A stretch of DNA of 8,589 nucleotides from Methylotenera sp. (GTDB lineage Bacteria; Pseudomonadota; Gammaproteobacteria; Burkholderiales; Methylophilaceae), in NCBI GenBank assembly GCA_013816325.1, contig JACDEP010000009.1:16855-25443 (forward strand). The letters run 5' to 3'. The notes beneath the pieces are model-generated. The model was given only the letters and a program-made list of their open reading frames with translations, had not been told where the DNA came from and did no database searches. The position numbers and the translations under genes were made by a program. Below are positions 1 through 6,152 of the stretch, in pieces (the first letter of the stretch is position 1; the number at the start of each line of letters is the position of its first letter).

Positions 1-3000
1 GCTCTGCACGATCGCAACCTTCTCATTTTCAGGTACTCTTGATTTGGTAAAATCCAAAGCTTCATAAAACCCATATTCACCTACAGCCCCCATGCTGGCT
101 AGCAGTTCATAATTCTTTTGTGCTGCCCCAGGATCGATCATGGTGGCCAGGCCTGTGGCATAAGGTGAAATGACGATATTTTCAGAAAGTCCTCGCTTCA
201 AGCCAAGACCAGGAACACCAAAGTTGGAATACTGATAAGTGAACTCTATATCTCGTGCGTTATAGGCAGATTCTGAAACACCCCAAGGAATTCCCAATGA
301 CAATCCATAAGCTTCCTGGCGTGCCACAATGAGCCTGTTGGTCTGTTCCAGCAAGCTACCAACGGGCGCACGCATCACTAACGAAGGCATCAGGTATTCG
401 AACATGGATCCAGACCATGAAATGAGGGCCGATCCTTTACCCAAAGGCGTTGCCGTTCTTCCTAAACGAAACCAATGTTTTGTAGGGACATCTCCTTTAG
501 CTATTGCGAATAAGCTGGCAAGGCGCGCTTCAGATGCAAGTAAATCATAGCAACTTGGGTCAAGACGATTATTAGCAAAATCATAACCAATTGAGAGTAA
601 TTTACGGTCGGGGTCAAGAAGAAAGGCAAAATCCATGGCTAATGCCATGTTGCGGGCCGTCGCAGCGAGGTTTTTCAATTGACTAATGACAACATGTTGC
701 GAATCGATGGACCTTACACAATCTTCGCAATGCGATTCAACTGTCCTTGCGAGCGCTTCTACCCAGAAGATGACCTCTTTGGATTTCTCATAATCGATGC
801 CCAAAATTTGTCCCGGGGCTGGAATTAAATCATGGCTGGCTTCCACAGCTTTTATTGTAAGATCCTTTAAGCTTGGAAAAAGCACTTCAGCAGCTTGAAC
901 TTCATGTAGTTGGATTTCAATTTCATCAAAAATCGGGACTAATTGCTGTATTTTTTGGGCGTTGAAAGCAGGCAAAGCCTCAATAGCCTCGCGGGCGAGC
1001 ATAAAGGTGTCGTGGGTTCCCCTGTTGATGTTAGCCCCAACAAGGTCACTTACCCATTCATCGCAGGCGTTGGCGATAACTATCAGGTGACCGGCAAGAT
1101 TGCCGCTATCTACTGCGGAAACATAAGGTGGATCCAGCGTACGTAGATCCTTGGTATCGTACCAATTAAAAAAATGACCTTTGAATCGTTCCAGCTTGTG
1201 CATGGTTGTGAATGTCTGTTCCAGTCGCTTAATAGCCTCTCCAGTTCCAACCCAGCCAAAATCTCGAGCGGCTATAGTGGAAAGTAGATAAAGCCCGATA
1301 TTGGTCGGTGAAGTTCTGTGCGCAATCGCCGATTTTGGTGCTTCCTGAAAATTGTCTGGTGGCAACATATTGTCGAAAGGAGTAACAAATGTTTCAAAAT
1401 AACGCCAGGTTCTACGCGCTATAAATCGCAAGTAACGCGCATCTTTCGCTGACACTACAAAATGGCTGGCCGATGCCGGCGAGCGGCTGATGCAGTATGC
1501 GATAGCAGGAGCTGCCAGCCATAGCCATGCGAATGGCAGGACAACAGGCCATGAAGCAGGTTTGAAAACTAATAATGCTCCTGTGATTAACAGAGTTAAT
1601 GTGCTGCTACCAGCCATTTCCTGGTAAAAACCATAAAGGCTTAGACGAGGTCTGTCTTTGGTCTTTGCTGCAGTTGTCCATTCCAATAAATGACGACGGG
1701 TAACTAACAATCGCCACCAAGTCCGTAGAATGGCATCCGCCATGCGCGTAGCCTGGTCAGGCAGGAGAGAGAGGGTCAGGAAGCTTTGGTATGATGCCTG
1801 CCGAAGAATAGATGCCAAGGTAGAAAAGTGGTTGCTGAGCCTAAAGCCGGAGCGACGTGGCAGCAAAGACCAGACGGCAGGAAGGAAAGCGGGAGCTACC
1901 ATAAAGAAAATGACTAATAGTGTTGCATGGATGGCGGCCTGCGTCGGTAGCTGCCAGCACAAGACCAGCACTAAGAGATTAAATGGAGCCACCAGTGATC
2001 GACGTAAGTTATCGATCATTTTCCATTGGCCTACCAGCGGGATTGACTGTATTCCTTTACTAAAGATCCACGGCAGCAATTGCCAGTCACCTCTGGCCCA
2101 TCGATGCTCGCGCTTCACTGCGACATCATAGCGGGATGGTGATTCCTCAACGACTTCAATGTCTGATGCCAAACCAGCACGGACAAAAACGCCTTCGAAC
2201 AAGTCATGGCTGAGCATGGTATTTTCAGGGATACGTCCAGCTAAGGCGGCTTCAAAAGCATCGACATCGTAAATGCCCTTCCCAGTGTACGAGCCTTCCC
2301 CAAACAAATCCTGATAGACATCGGAAATCGCTGCGGCATAAGGATCCATCCCACCAGGAGCAGAGAATACGCTTTGATAAAACGAACCTTCCCGCCCGAT
2401 TGGTAACGAAGGCGTCACCCGTGGTTGAAGTATTCCGTAGCCCCTTATGATGCGCTTTTCACGTTCACAAAAGGTGGGCTGGTTTAGGGGGTGAGCCATC
2501 TTTCCGATCAGCTTGGTTGCAGCGTCTCTGGGCAGACGGGTATCAGCGTCTAGGGTGATGACATAACGAATGCCCATTGGCACCTGGTTTAAATCCGCCC
2601 GATTTTCGTTCAGATGGGTTAAATGTGTCTCCCGTAAATTGTCTGCAATTGGAGAAAAAGTGGTGTCGCTAGCTCCACGCAATAAACGATTAAGTTCATG
2701 TAACTTGCCTCGTTTGCGTTCCCATCCTATCCATTTCCCTTCACCCGCATTAAATACACGCCGACGATGTAAAAAAAGAAATCGATCATGCAACTTGCCA
2801 TCCATAGAGTCCGGGATGGGGTCTGACTGGTATTTGATATTGAGTTTTGCAATGGCATCAAAAGCGATGTTGAGCAATTGCGTATCACGCGCTGTATGCT
2901 CTTCATCAGCATCCGCACCATCGGCCAATAGCGCGAAATAGATATGACCGCTTGCACCCGATAAGTAGTGAACCTCCAACCGTTCTATGTTCTCCAGTAG

Positions 3001-4512
3001 CTCAGCCTCAGTGGTGAGAATTGTGGGTACTGCAACAAGAGTTTTTAACGTTTTTGGGATCCCAGCAGCCAGCTCCAGACCAGCTAAAGGCGTCGCTGGG
3101 AAACCCCAGGTAATGGCGCGATCTACAAGCGCGATTGCCAGTTGGCTTGCAGGGATAAAGCCGACCAGAAAAGAAATGAAGTACCAGTGAATCTCCAAAT
3201 CTTTTATATCCAGCAACTCGAACCCTAGGCCAAGTAGCAGTGTAGTGACCAACAAGATGGCGCCGACATAACCGCCTATGCCCAAACGCATATGGAAACG
3301 ACTTATCCATAGCCTGGGGGTTGGACGAAACTTAATAAGCTTTTCAAAAGCAGACCGACCCTCTGCTATCAGGTGATAGCCAGGATCGCTGAATCGTTCT
3401 TTCTCTGCCGGAGTAATGGCTTTAGCGCTAGTCAGTATTGATGTTTCTAATACCATACTTGCAATCTCTAGCTCTGGGAGTATGGAACCCCGGGCAAGTT
3501 GCTCAATCGCACTCCGGTATAAATTGCGTGTGGGAAAATCCATATCACCATACTGGCTAGCTGCACTTAGTGTTTTATCGATGAGACTGACACTTTCAAA
3601 AAGCTCAGCCCAATCGATGTCAGATATCAAACGCATGCTCTTAATGACGTTTCGGATACTTACGTTAGAGGCTCCCTGATGCTGTTGCGAATTCTGCACC
3701 ATTTCATCCACAGTGACCCCTTGTAGCCTCAGCCGCTCTTCCAGCCATGCCAGGGCAGGCATCGTTCTAGGGTCCTTATCCCGCAAGAGCTTGGCTAAAT
3801 GTGCCACAAACAATTCAGATAAATATCCTGACGATCTGGTAGCGATGTCTATATCGAATGCTGCGCGTGGATGGCCCGACTCTAAAAGTGAAGCTGCAAA
3901 CGTTTCAGCTTCTGCCCGCTGGGCTCTTCCTAAAGTGATTTGATCAGCAAGTCGTCGCAAATTCTCAATCAGGACGATCCGTAACGTGATGGCAATCGCC
4001 CACAATTCACCTATCGTAAGAGGTTGGATAGTCTGATAGGCAGCAATAAAGCGGCGCAATGTGTCAGGATCAAAATGGCTATCAGTGTGGGCAACAAAAG
4101 CCCAAGCTAGTCCAAATACTCTCGGGTAGCCAGCAAATGGTCCGCTAGCCAGTTTTGGAAGTTGGCGATAATAACCGGGGGGTAAATCTTCGCGTATTTC
4201 GCGTATCTGCTCTTCAACCAAATGGTAATTATCGAGCAACCATTCCGCTGCATGCACTACGGGCCTGCCATGCTCTAGTTCAGCAGCCCCTGCATGATAG
4301 GCCGCCAGCAAAACATTGGCATTGTCGTTTAGTCGTATTTGTAATGACATCACAACAATTGGTTTCAGCGTCACCACTTGCGCAAGTGCCAAACTTTGAG
4401 CGTGTTGCTCTAATCTTTCGATACCAAATAGTTCTTCTCGTATAGGAATCGAGTCATCCCACGGTGGAGATGGGTGCCGATGACCAAGCGCATAGCGGAG
4501 TAGAGGATTCAT
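1..4512 (-). CDS. ndvB: Cyclic beta-1,2-glucan synthase, N-terminal 1504 residues (3' end outside window)
   Basis: The reading frame is open from the ATG at 4512 to the left edge; I checked every codon and found no stop. The family makes periplasmic cyclic beta-1,2-glucan from UDP-glucose at the inner membrane and acts in osmoadaptation and host interaction. Visible in order: an N-terminal segment with AEWLLDNYHLVEEQIR (89-104); two membrane helices (about 410-431 and 443-463); a GT84-type glycosyltransferase domain with YVITLDADTRLPRDA (DADTR at 655-659), HDLFEG (769-774) and the R-x-x-R-W motif REHRWARGDWQLLPW (R804, W805); further membrane helices (about 841-880 and 966-1005); then the glycoamylase-like domain (Pfam Glycoamylase, recently classed, as I recall, as the GH189 transglycosylase) with SWSGSMFEYLMP (1365 on) and SESAYNARD (1413-1421). 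The C-terminal GH94 phosphorylase domain expected in this roughly 2800-residue family would lie beyond the edge. The start is supported by AAAGG just upstream and an in-frame stop at 4612-4614 with no alternative start between. Family certain; subgroup not resolved. Confidence 0.96.
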   Translation of the reverse strand, partial: MNPLLRYALGHRHPSPPWDDSIPIREELFGIERLEQHAQSLALAQVVTLKPIVVMSLQIRLNDNANVLLAAYHAGAAELEHGRPVVHAAEWLLDNYHLVEEQIREIREDLPPGYYRQLPKLASGPFAGYPRVFGLAWAFVAHTDSHFDPDTLRRFIAAYQTIQPLTIGELWAIAITLRIVLIENLRRLADQITLGRAQRAEAETFAASLLESGHPRAAFDIDIATRSSGYLSELFVAHLAKLLRDKDPRTMPALAWLEERLRLQGVTVDEMVQNSQQHQGASNVSIRNVIKSMRLISDIDWAELFESVSLIDKTLSAASQYGDMDFPTRNLYRSAIEQLARGSILPELEIASMVLETSILTSAKAITPAEKERFSDPGYHLIAEGRSAFEKLIKFRPTPRLWISRFHMRLGIGGYVGAILLVTTLLLGLGFELLDIKDLEIHWYFISFLVGFIPASQLAIALVDRAITWGFPATPLAGLELAAGIPKTLKTLVAVPTILTTEAELLENIERLEVHYLSGASGHIYFALLADGADADEEHTARDTQLLNIAFDAIAKLNIKYQSDPIPDSMDGKLHDRFLFLHRRRVFNAGEGKWIGWERKRGKLHELNRLLRGASDTTFSPIADNLRETHLTHLNENRADLNQVPMGIRYVITLDADTRLPRDAATKLIGKMAHPLNQPTFCEREKRIIRGYGILQPRVTPSLPIGREGSFYQSVFSAPGGMDPYAAAISDVYQDLFGEGSYTGKGIYDVDAFEAALAGRIPENTMLSHDLFEGVFVRAGLASDIEVVEESPSRYDVAVKREHRWARGDWQLLPWIFSKGIQSIPLVGQWKMIDNLRRSLVAPFNLLVLVLCWQLPTQAAIHATLLVIFFMVAPAFLPAVWSLLPRRSGFRLSNHFSTLASILRQASYQSFLTLSLLPDQATRMADAILRTWWRLLVTRRHLLEWTTAAKTKDRPRLSLYGFYQEMAGSSTLTLLITGALLVFKPASWPVVLPFAWLWLAAPAIAYCISRSPASASHFVVSAKDARYLRFIARRTWRYFETFVTPFDNMLPPDNFQEAPKSAIAHRTSPTNIGLYLLSTIAARDFGWVGTGEAIKRLEQTFTTMHKLERFKGHFFNWYDTKDLRTLDPPYVSAVDSGNLAGHLIVIANACDEWVSDLVGANINRGTHDTFMLAREAIEALPAFNAQKIQQLVPIFDEIEIQLHEVQAAEVLFPSLKDLTIKAVEASHDLIPAPGQILGIDYEKSKEVIFWVEALARTVESHCEDCVRSIDSQHVVISQLKNLAATARNMALAMDFAFLLDPDRKLLSIGYDFANNRLDPSCYDLLASEARLASLFAIAKGDVPTKHWFRLGRTATPLGKGSALISWSGSMFEYLMPSLVMRAPVGSLLEQTNRLIVARQEAYGLSLGIPWGVSESAYNARDIEFTYQYSNFGVPGLGLKRGLSENIVISPYATGLATMIDPGAAQKNYELLASMGAVGEYGFYEALDFTKSRVPENEKVAIVQS

Positions 4513-4520
4513 AAACGCCT

Positions 4521-4541
4521 TTATAGCCAGGGTTGCTATAA
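4521..4541 (-). promoter_or_regulatory. Perfect 7-bp dyad next to the ndvB ribosome binding site
   Basis: TTATAGC and GCTATAA are perfect inverted repeats separated by 7 bases. In the ndvB transcript they form a 7-bp stem with a 7-base loop, and the 3' arm runs into the AAAGG Shine-Dalgarno sequence about 5 bases before the ATG. It could be a translation-modulating hairpin or a protein operator; the sequence does not say which. Confidence 0.4.
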
Positions 4542-4641
4542 GCGCCGCAGCAATTAACCTGTTTGAAAAATGGAAAAAATAATGACTAATTCGATTGAGA
4601 GGTTCGAAGCATCAGATGAACATAATTAGATTAATGAATTG

Positions 4642-4655
4642 ATACATCCATGTAT
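4642..4655. repeat. Inverted repeat ATACAT-CC-ATGTAT
   Basis: A perfect 6-bp inverted repeat with a 2-base centre, far upstream of ndvB in the leader direction. The tight centre argues for a protein-binding dyad more than an RNA hairpin. It touches a second dyad at 4656-4669. No known operator is recognised. Confidence 0.35.
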
Positions 4656-4669
4656 GTGCGCCATCGCAC
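4656..4669. repeat. Inverted repeat GTGCG-CCAT-CGCAC
   Basis: A perfect 5-bp G+C-rich inverted repeat with a 4-base loop, directly abutting the dyad at 4642-4655. It could fold as a small hairpin in RNA, but no T tract follows on either strand, so it does not look like an intrinsic terminator. Confidence 0.3.
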
Positions 4670-4724
4670 GCAATTTAATGACGTCTCAAGAATCATTTAC
4701 TTACGGGTACGTAGGGTTAAGTCG

Positions 4725-4763
4725 TTGAAATCCGCGTGTCGATAGTTCGATTCTGCCCCCCCA
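4725..4763 (+). pseudogene. tRNA-Phe-like 3' half, degenerate remnant
   Basis: The stretch TTGAAATCCGCGTGTCGATA followed by GTTCGATTCTGCC resembles the anticodon-to-T-arm part of proteobacterial tRNA-Phe, which typically reads TTGAAAATCC, CGTGTCGGTGGTTCGATTCCGCC. The GAA anticodon and the TTCGATT T-loop are recognisable. It is not functional: one A of the anticodon loop is missing, the T stem GATAG/CTGCC carries an A-C mismatch, the acceptor strand has become a run of seven C, and no D arm or 5' acceptor lies upstream. Integrating elements often leave such 3' fragments as attachment-site duplicates. No integrase gene is in the window, and the resemblance is by eye from memory of tRNA sequences. 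Confidence 0.35.
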
Positions 4764-4788
4764 GTATTTAGAAAGCTTACATAGATAT

Positions 4789-4809
4789 GGGCTTTTTAAT
4801 TAATAGCCC
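4789..4809. repeat. Inverted repeat GGGCT-N11-AGCCC
   Basis: A 5-bp inverted repeat with an A+T-rich 11-base loop containing the palindrome TTAATTAA. No T tract follows either arm on the outside, so terminator function is unlikely. It lies 26 bases after the tRNA-like fragment. Confidence 0.25.
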
Positions 4810-4952
4810 GGACGAATCTCGGTGTAGCTCAAGATCAGGTGCGAAATGTGAGCTTCCGTCTAACACCATTCTTTGCGTCCTAAAGGTCTAACTATTCGTT
4901 GTATTGCTTGTTGCTTTGTTGCCATCATGCCAAGGTAAGTCATGCGACAACT

Positions 4953-5552
4953 TCAATACACTCTATACGACCCTGTGACCACTCCATAAATAAAGAAATC
5001 CTTTTCCTGGGGGCGGATAATCTCGAAGTTTTTATTTGCAGGGATTAATATAGGCTTTCCATTTTCCCGTCCCAATGTTTTGATCGTTTGCTCATCTCTA
5101 ATGATAGCCACAACGATCTCATTGATTTCTGCGTATTTCCTTTTTTGGACAACAGCTTTATCACCATCCAATAATCCTTTATCTTTCATTGAATTCCCGT
5201 GGACAGGAACGATTTCAGTAATTGAAGGTTTAGTAATCAAAATTCTATCGATGCTAATGAATTCCCCACCTTCACTATATATTTGCGTAAATTGGCCAGC
5301 TTGCACACTATTGTTCGATAGACTGCGTTCAAAAAATCTTTCCGCTGGTATTAATTTTTTATCTGGTGCTTGATTTAGAAAACCTTCTTCTTTTAATAAC
5401 GAAATAAACTTTCCAATCGCCTCTTTTGATCTTATTCCTAATAGATCCTGCATATATCTATAGCTAGGTATGGATTGATATTCAGCGAAATAATCCTGCA
5501 GTTTACCTAATCGTTCCAAGTTCTTTTCGCGTTCGAAATCAAAATTAGCCAT
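4953..5552 (-). CDS. LexA-like self-cleaving transcriptional repressor (S24 peptidase)
   Basis: A 199-residue protein with LexA architecture and near the usual LexA length of about 200. Residues 12-62 fit the winged helix-turn-helix; RSKEAIGKFISLLKEEGFL (41-59) covers the likely recognition helix and start of the wing. The C-terminal half is an S24 peptidase domain: cleavage site Ala85-Gly86 in SVQAGQF, nucleophile Ser121 in HGNSMKDKGLLDGD, and general-base Lys158 in QTIKTL. The Ser-Lys spacing of 37 equals that of E. coli LexA (119 and 156). It should bind DNA as a dimer and inactivate itself when RecA filaments form. It is divergent from umuDC, with a perfect palindrome in the shared gap, so its likely targets are itself and umuDC. 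The ATG at 5552 has only a weak ribosome site (GGATAAATAAAG). Whether it is the genome's main LexA or a cassette-specific paralogue cannot be seen here, so I give no symbol. Confidence 0.9.
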   Translation of the reverse strand: MANFDFEREKNLERLGKLQDYFAEYQSIPSYRYMQDLLGIRSKEAIGKFISLLKEEGFLNQAPDKKLIPAERFFERSLSNNSVQAGQFTQIYSEGGEFISIDRILITKPSITEIVPVHGNSMKDKGLLDGDKAVVQKRKYAEINEIVVAIIRDEQTIKTLGRENGKPILIPANKNFEIIRPQEKDFFIYGVVTGSYRVY

Positions 5553-5574
5553 CTTTATTTATCCAATTTCTATG

Positions 5575-5580
5575 TATAAT
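5575..5580 (+). promoter_or_regulatory. Consensus -10 box TATAAT facing umuD
   Basis: A perfect -10 hexamer on the plus strand. No good -35 hexamer sits 16-18 bases upstream, so the promoter may be weak or need an activator. Transcription would begin near 5587, immediately beside the palindrome, giving a leader of about 77 bases to umuD. The same A+T-rich block read leftward gives TATTAT/TATACA, usable as the -10 of the lexA-like gene. Confidence 0.4.
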
Positions 5581-5589
5581 ATTTCTCAG

Positions 5590-5607
5590 CGGACGGACGT
5601 CCGTCCG
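5590..5607. promoter_or_regulatory. Candidate operator: perfect 18-bp palindrome CGGACGGACGTCCGTCCG
   Basis: The sequence is identical to its reverse complement over all 18 bases and is itself built of GGAC, GGAC, GTCC, GTCC, so each arm repeats its core in tandem at a 4-base step. It lies in the 111-bp gap between the lexA-like start (5552) and umuD (5664), an island of G+C in very A+T-rich DNA. It starts ten bases after a TATAAT at 5575-5580 and covers the -35 position for a leftward promoter, so a bound repressor could block both directions. Binding by the neighbouring LexA-like protein is inferred from position and symmetry. Confidence 0.65.
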
Positions 5608-5621
5608 AATTAAAATGATTA

Positions 5622-5642
5622 TCTTATCTAAAGTCTTATCTA
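5622..5642 (+). repeat. Tandem 9-mer TCTTATCTA at a 12-base step
   Basis: TCTTATCTA occurs at 5622-5630 and again at 5634-5642, 12 bases apart start to start, between the palindrome and the umuD start. The step is close to one helical turn. It may be a second protein-binding element in the umuD leader or chance in A+T-rich DNA. Confidence 0.3.
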
Positions 5643-5663
5643 GTCAAATATTTTGTAAGCACT

Positions 5664-6152
5664 ATGCCTATTGTTGTGAACCCTGATTTACCTGAAGGTG
5701 CGATGTCAGTGAGCCTCACTCCTCCTCCACTCACGCTACCTATGTACGCAGGTAAGGTTTCGGCTGCCCAATCGAGATGGGCTTCGGCTGCTCAAGATTA
5801 CGTGGATGATGATAGTGGCATCTTGGGGGGGAGAGTTGATTTAAACCATAGATTTGTTACCAATCCACCCTCTACTTTTTTGATGGTAATGGATGGGGAA
5901 TCGATGATTCTAGAGGGAATCTATCCCGGTACTGTAGCAATTGTCGATAAATATGCAGATGTAAAACAGCGTAGCCTTGTAGTGGTGTGGTATGGCGATA
6001 AATACATCGTAAAACAATTTTACAAAATAGGAAAAATTGTAAAGCTTCGCTCTGCAAATCCGGATCGCAAAAAACATCGGTCGATTATATTCAAAGAAGA
6101 TGACGTTCTCACCATTTGGGGAGTCATGAAATATGGCGTCAACAAATATTAA
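5664..6152 (+). CDS. umuD: UmuD-like self-cleaving subunit of DNA polymerase V
   Basis: A 162-residue S24 peptidase of the UmuD type, somewhat longer than E. coli UmuD (139). After RecA-stimulated cleavage the shortened form partners UmuC in translesion synthesis. Visible: cleavage site Ala29-Gly30 in PMYAGKVSAA, nucleophile Ser80 in MDGESMILEG, and Lys117 in YIVKQF, giving the Ser-Lys spacing of 37 found in UmuD (60 and 97). DYV and VDLN, nearly adjacent in UmuD, are here separated by about seven extra residues encoded partly by a run of seven G (5825-5831). The start is uncertain: the ATG at 5664 has almost no ribosome site, while the ATG at 5703 (residue 14) has AAGG four bases upstream and would still leave 16 residues before the cleavage point. 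The gene overlaps umuC by 20 bases, typical of a translationally coupled operon. Regulation is probably through the upstream palindrome. Confidence 0.9.
   Translation: MPIVVNPDLPEGAMSVSLTPPPLTLPMYAGKVSAAQSRWASAAQDYVDDDSGILGGRVDLNHRFVTNPPSTFLMVMDGESMILEGIYPGTVAIVDKYADVKQRSLVVVWYGDKYIVKQFYKIGKIVKLRSANPDRKKHRSIIFKEDDVLTIWGVMKYGVNKY
6118..6123 (+). promoter_or_regulatory. umuC ribosome binding site inside umuD
   Basis: GGGGAG lies inside the last codons of umuD, nine bases before the umuC ATG at 6133. It fixes that start and explains translation of umuC from within the umuD coding region. Confidence 0.65.

Larger units (their letters stand above)
4513..4952. other. Gene-poor gap between ndvB and the lexA-like gene
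   Basis: This 440-base stretch contains no convincing protein gene; the longest ATG reading frame I followed, on the minus strand at 4860-4943, has only 27 codons and no recognisable product. It holds the 5' leader of ndvB at its left end, two adjacent dyads (4642-4669), a tRNA-Phe-like fragment (about 4725-4763) and a GGGCT/AGCCC dyad (4789-4809). The lexA-like gene ends towards this gap, and I see no stem followed by a T tract just after its stop, so no clear terminator. Confidence 0.6.

Noticed and set aside
329..4445. Many mid-sized open frames on both strands, for example 329-550, 1730-2131, 2570-2941, 3008-3310 and 4155-4445
   Set aside because: All lie inside the unbroken ndvB frame, whose product carries continuous family motifs; their own translations show no recognisable domain.
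4817..4840. GGTGTAGCTCAA, reminiscent of a tRNA D arm
   Set aside because: It lies downstream of the tRNA-like 3' half, in the wrong order for one gene, and no anticodon arm follows.
4860..4943. 27-codon minus-strand frame, with the same frame continuing past a stop to a second stop near 4803, considered as a transposase C-terminal remnant
   Set aside because: No residues matched a transposase family I could name, and there are no terminal repeats or target duplications.
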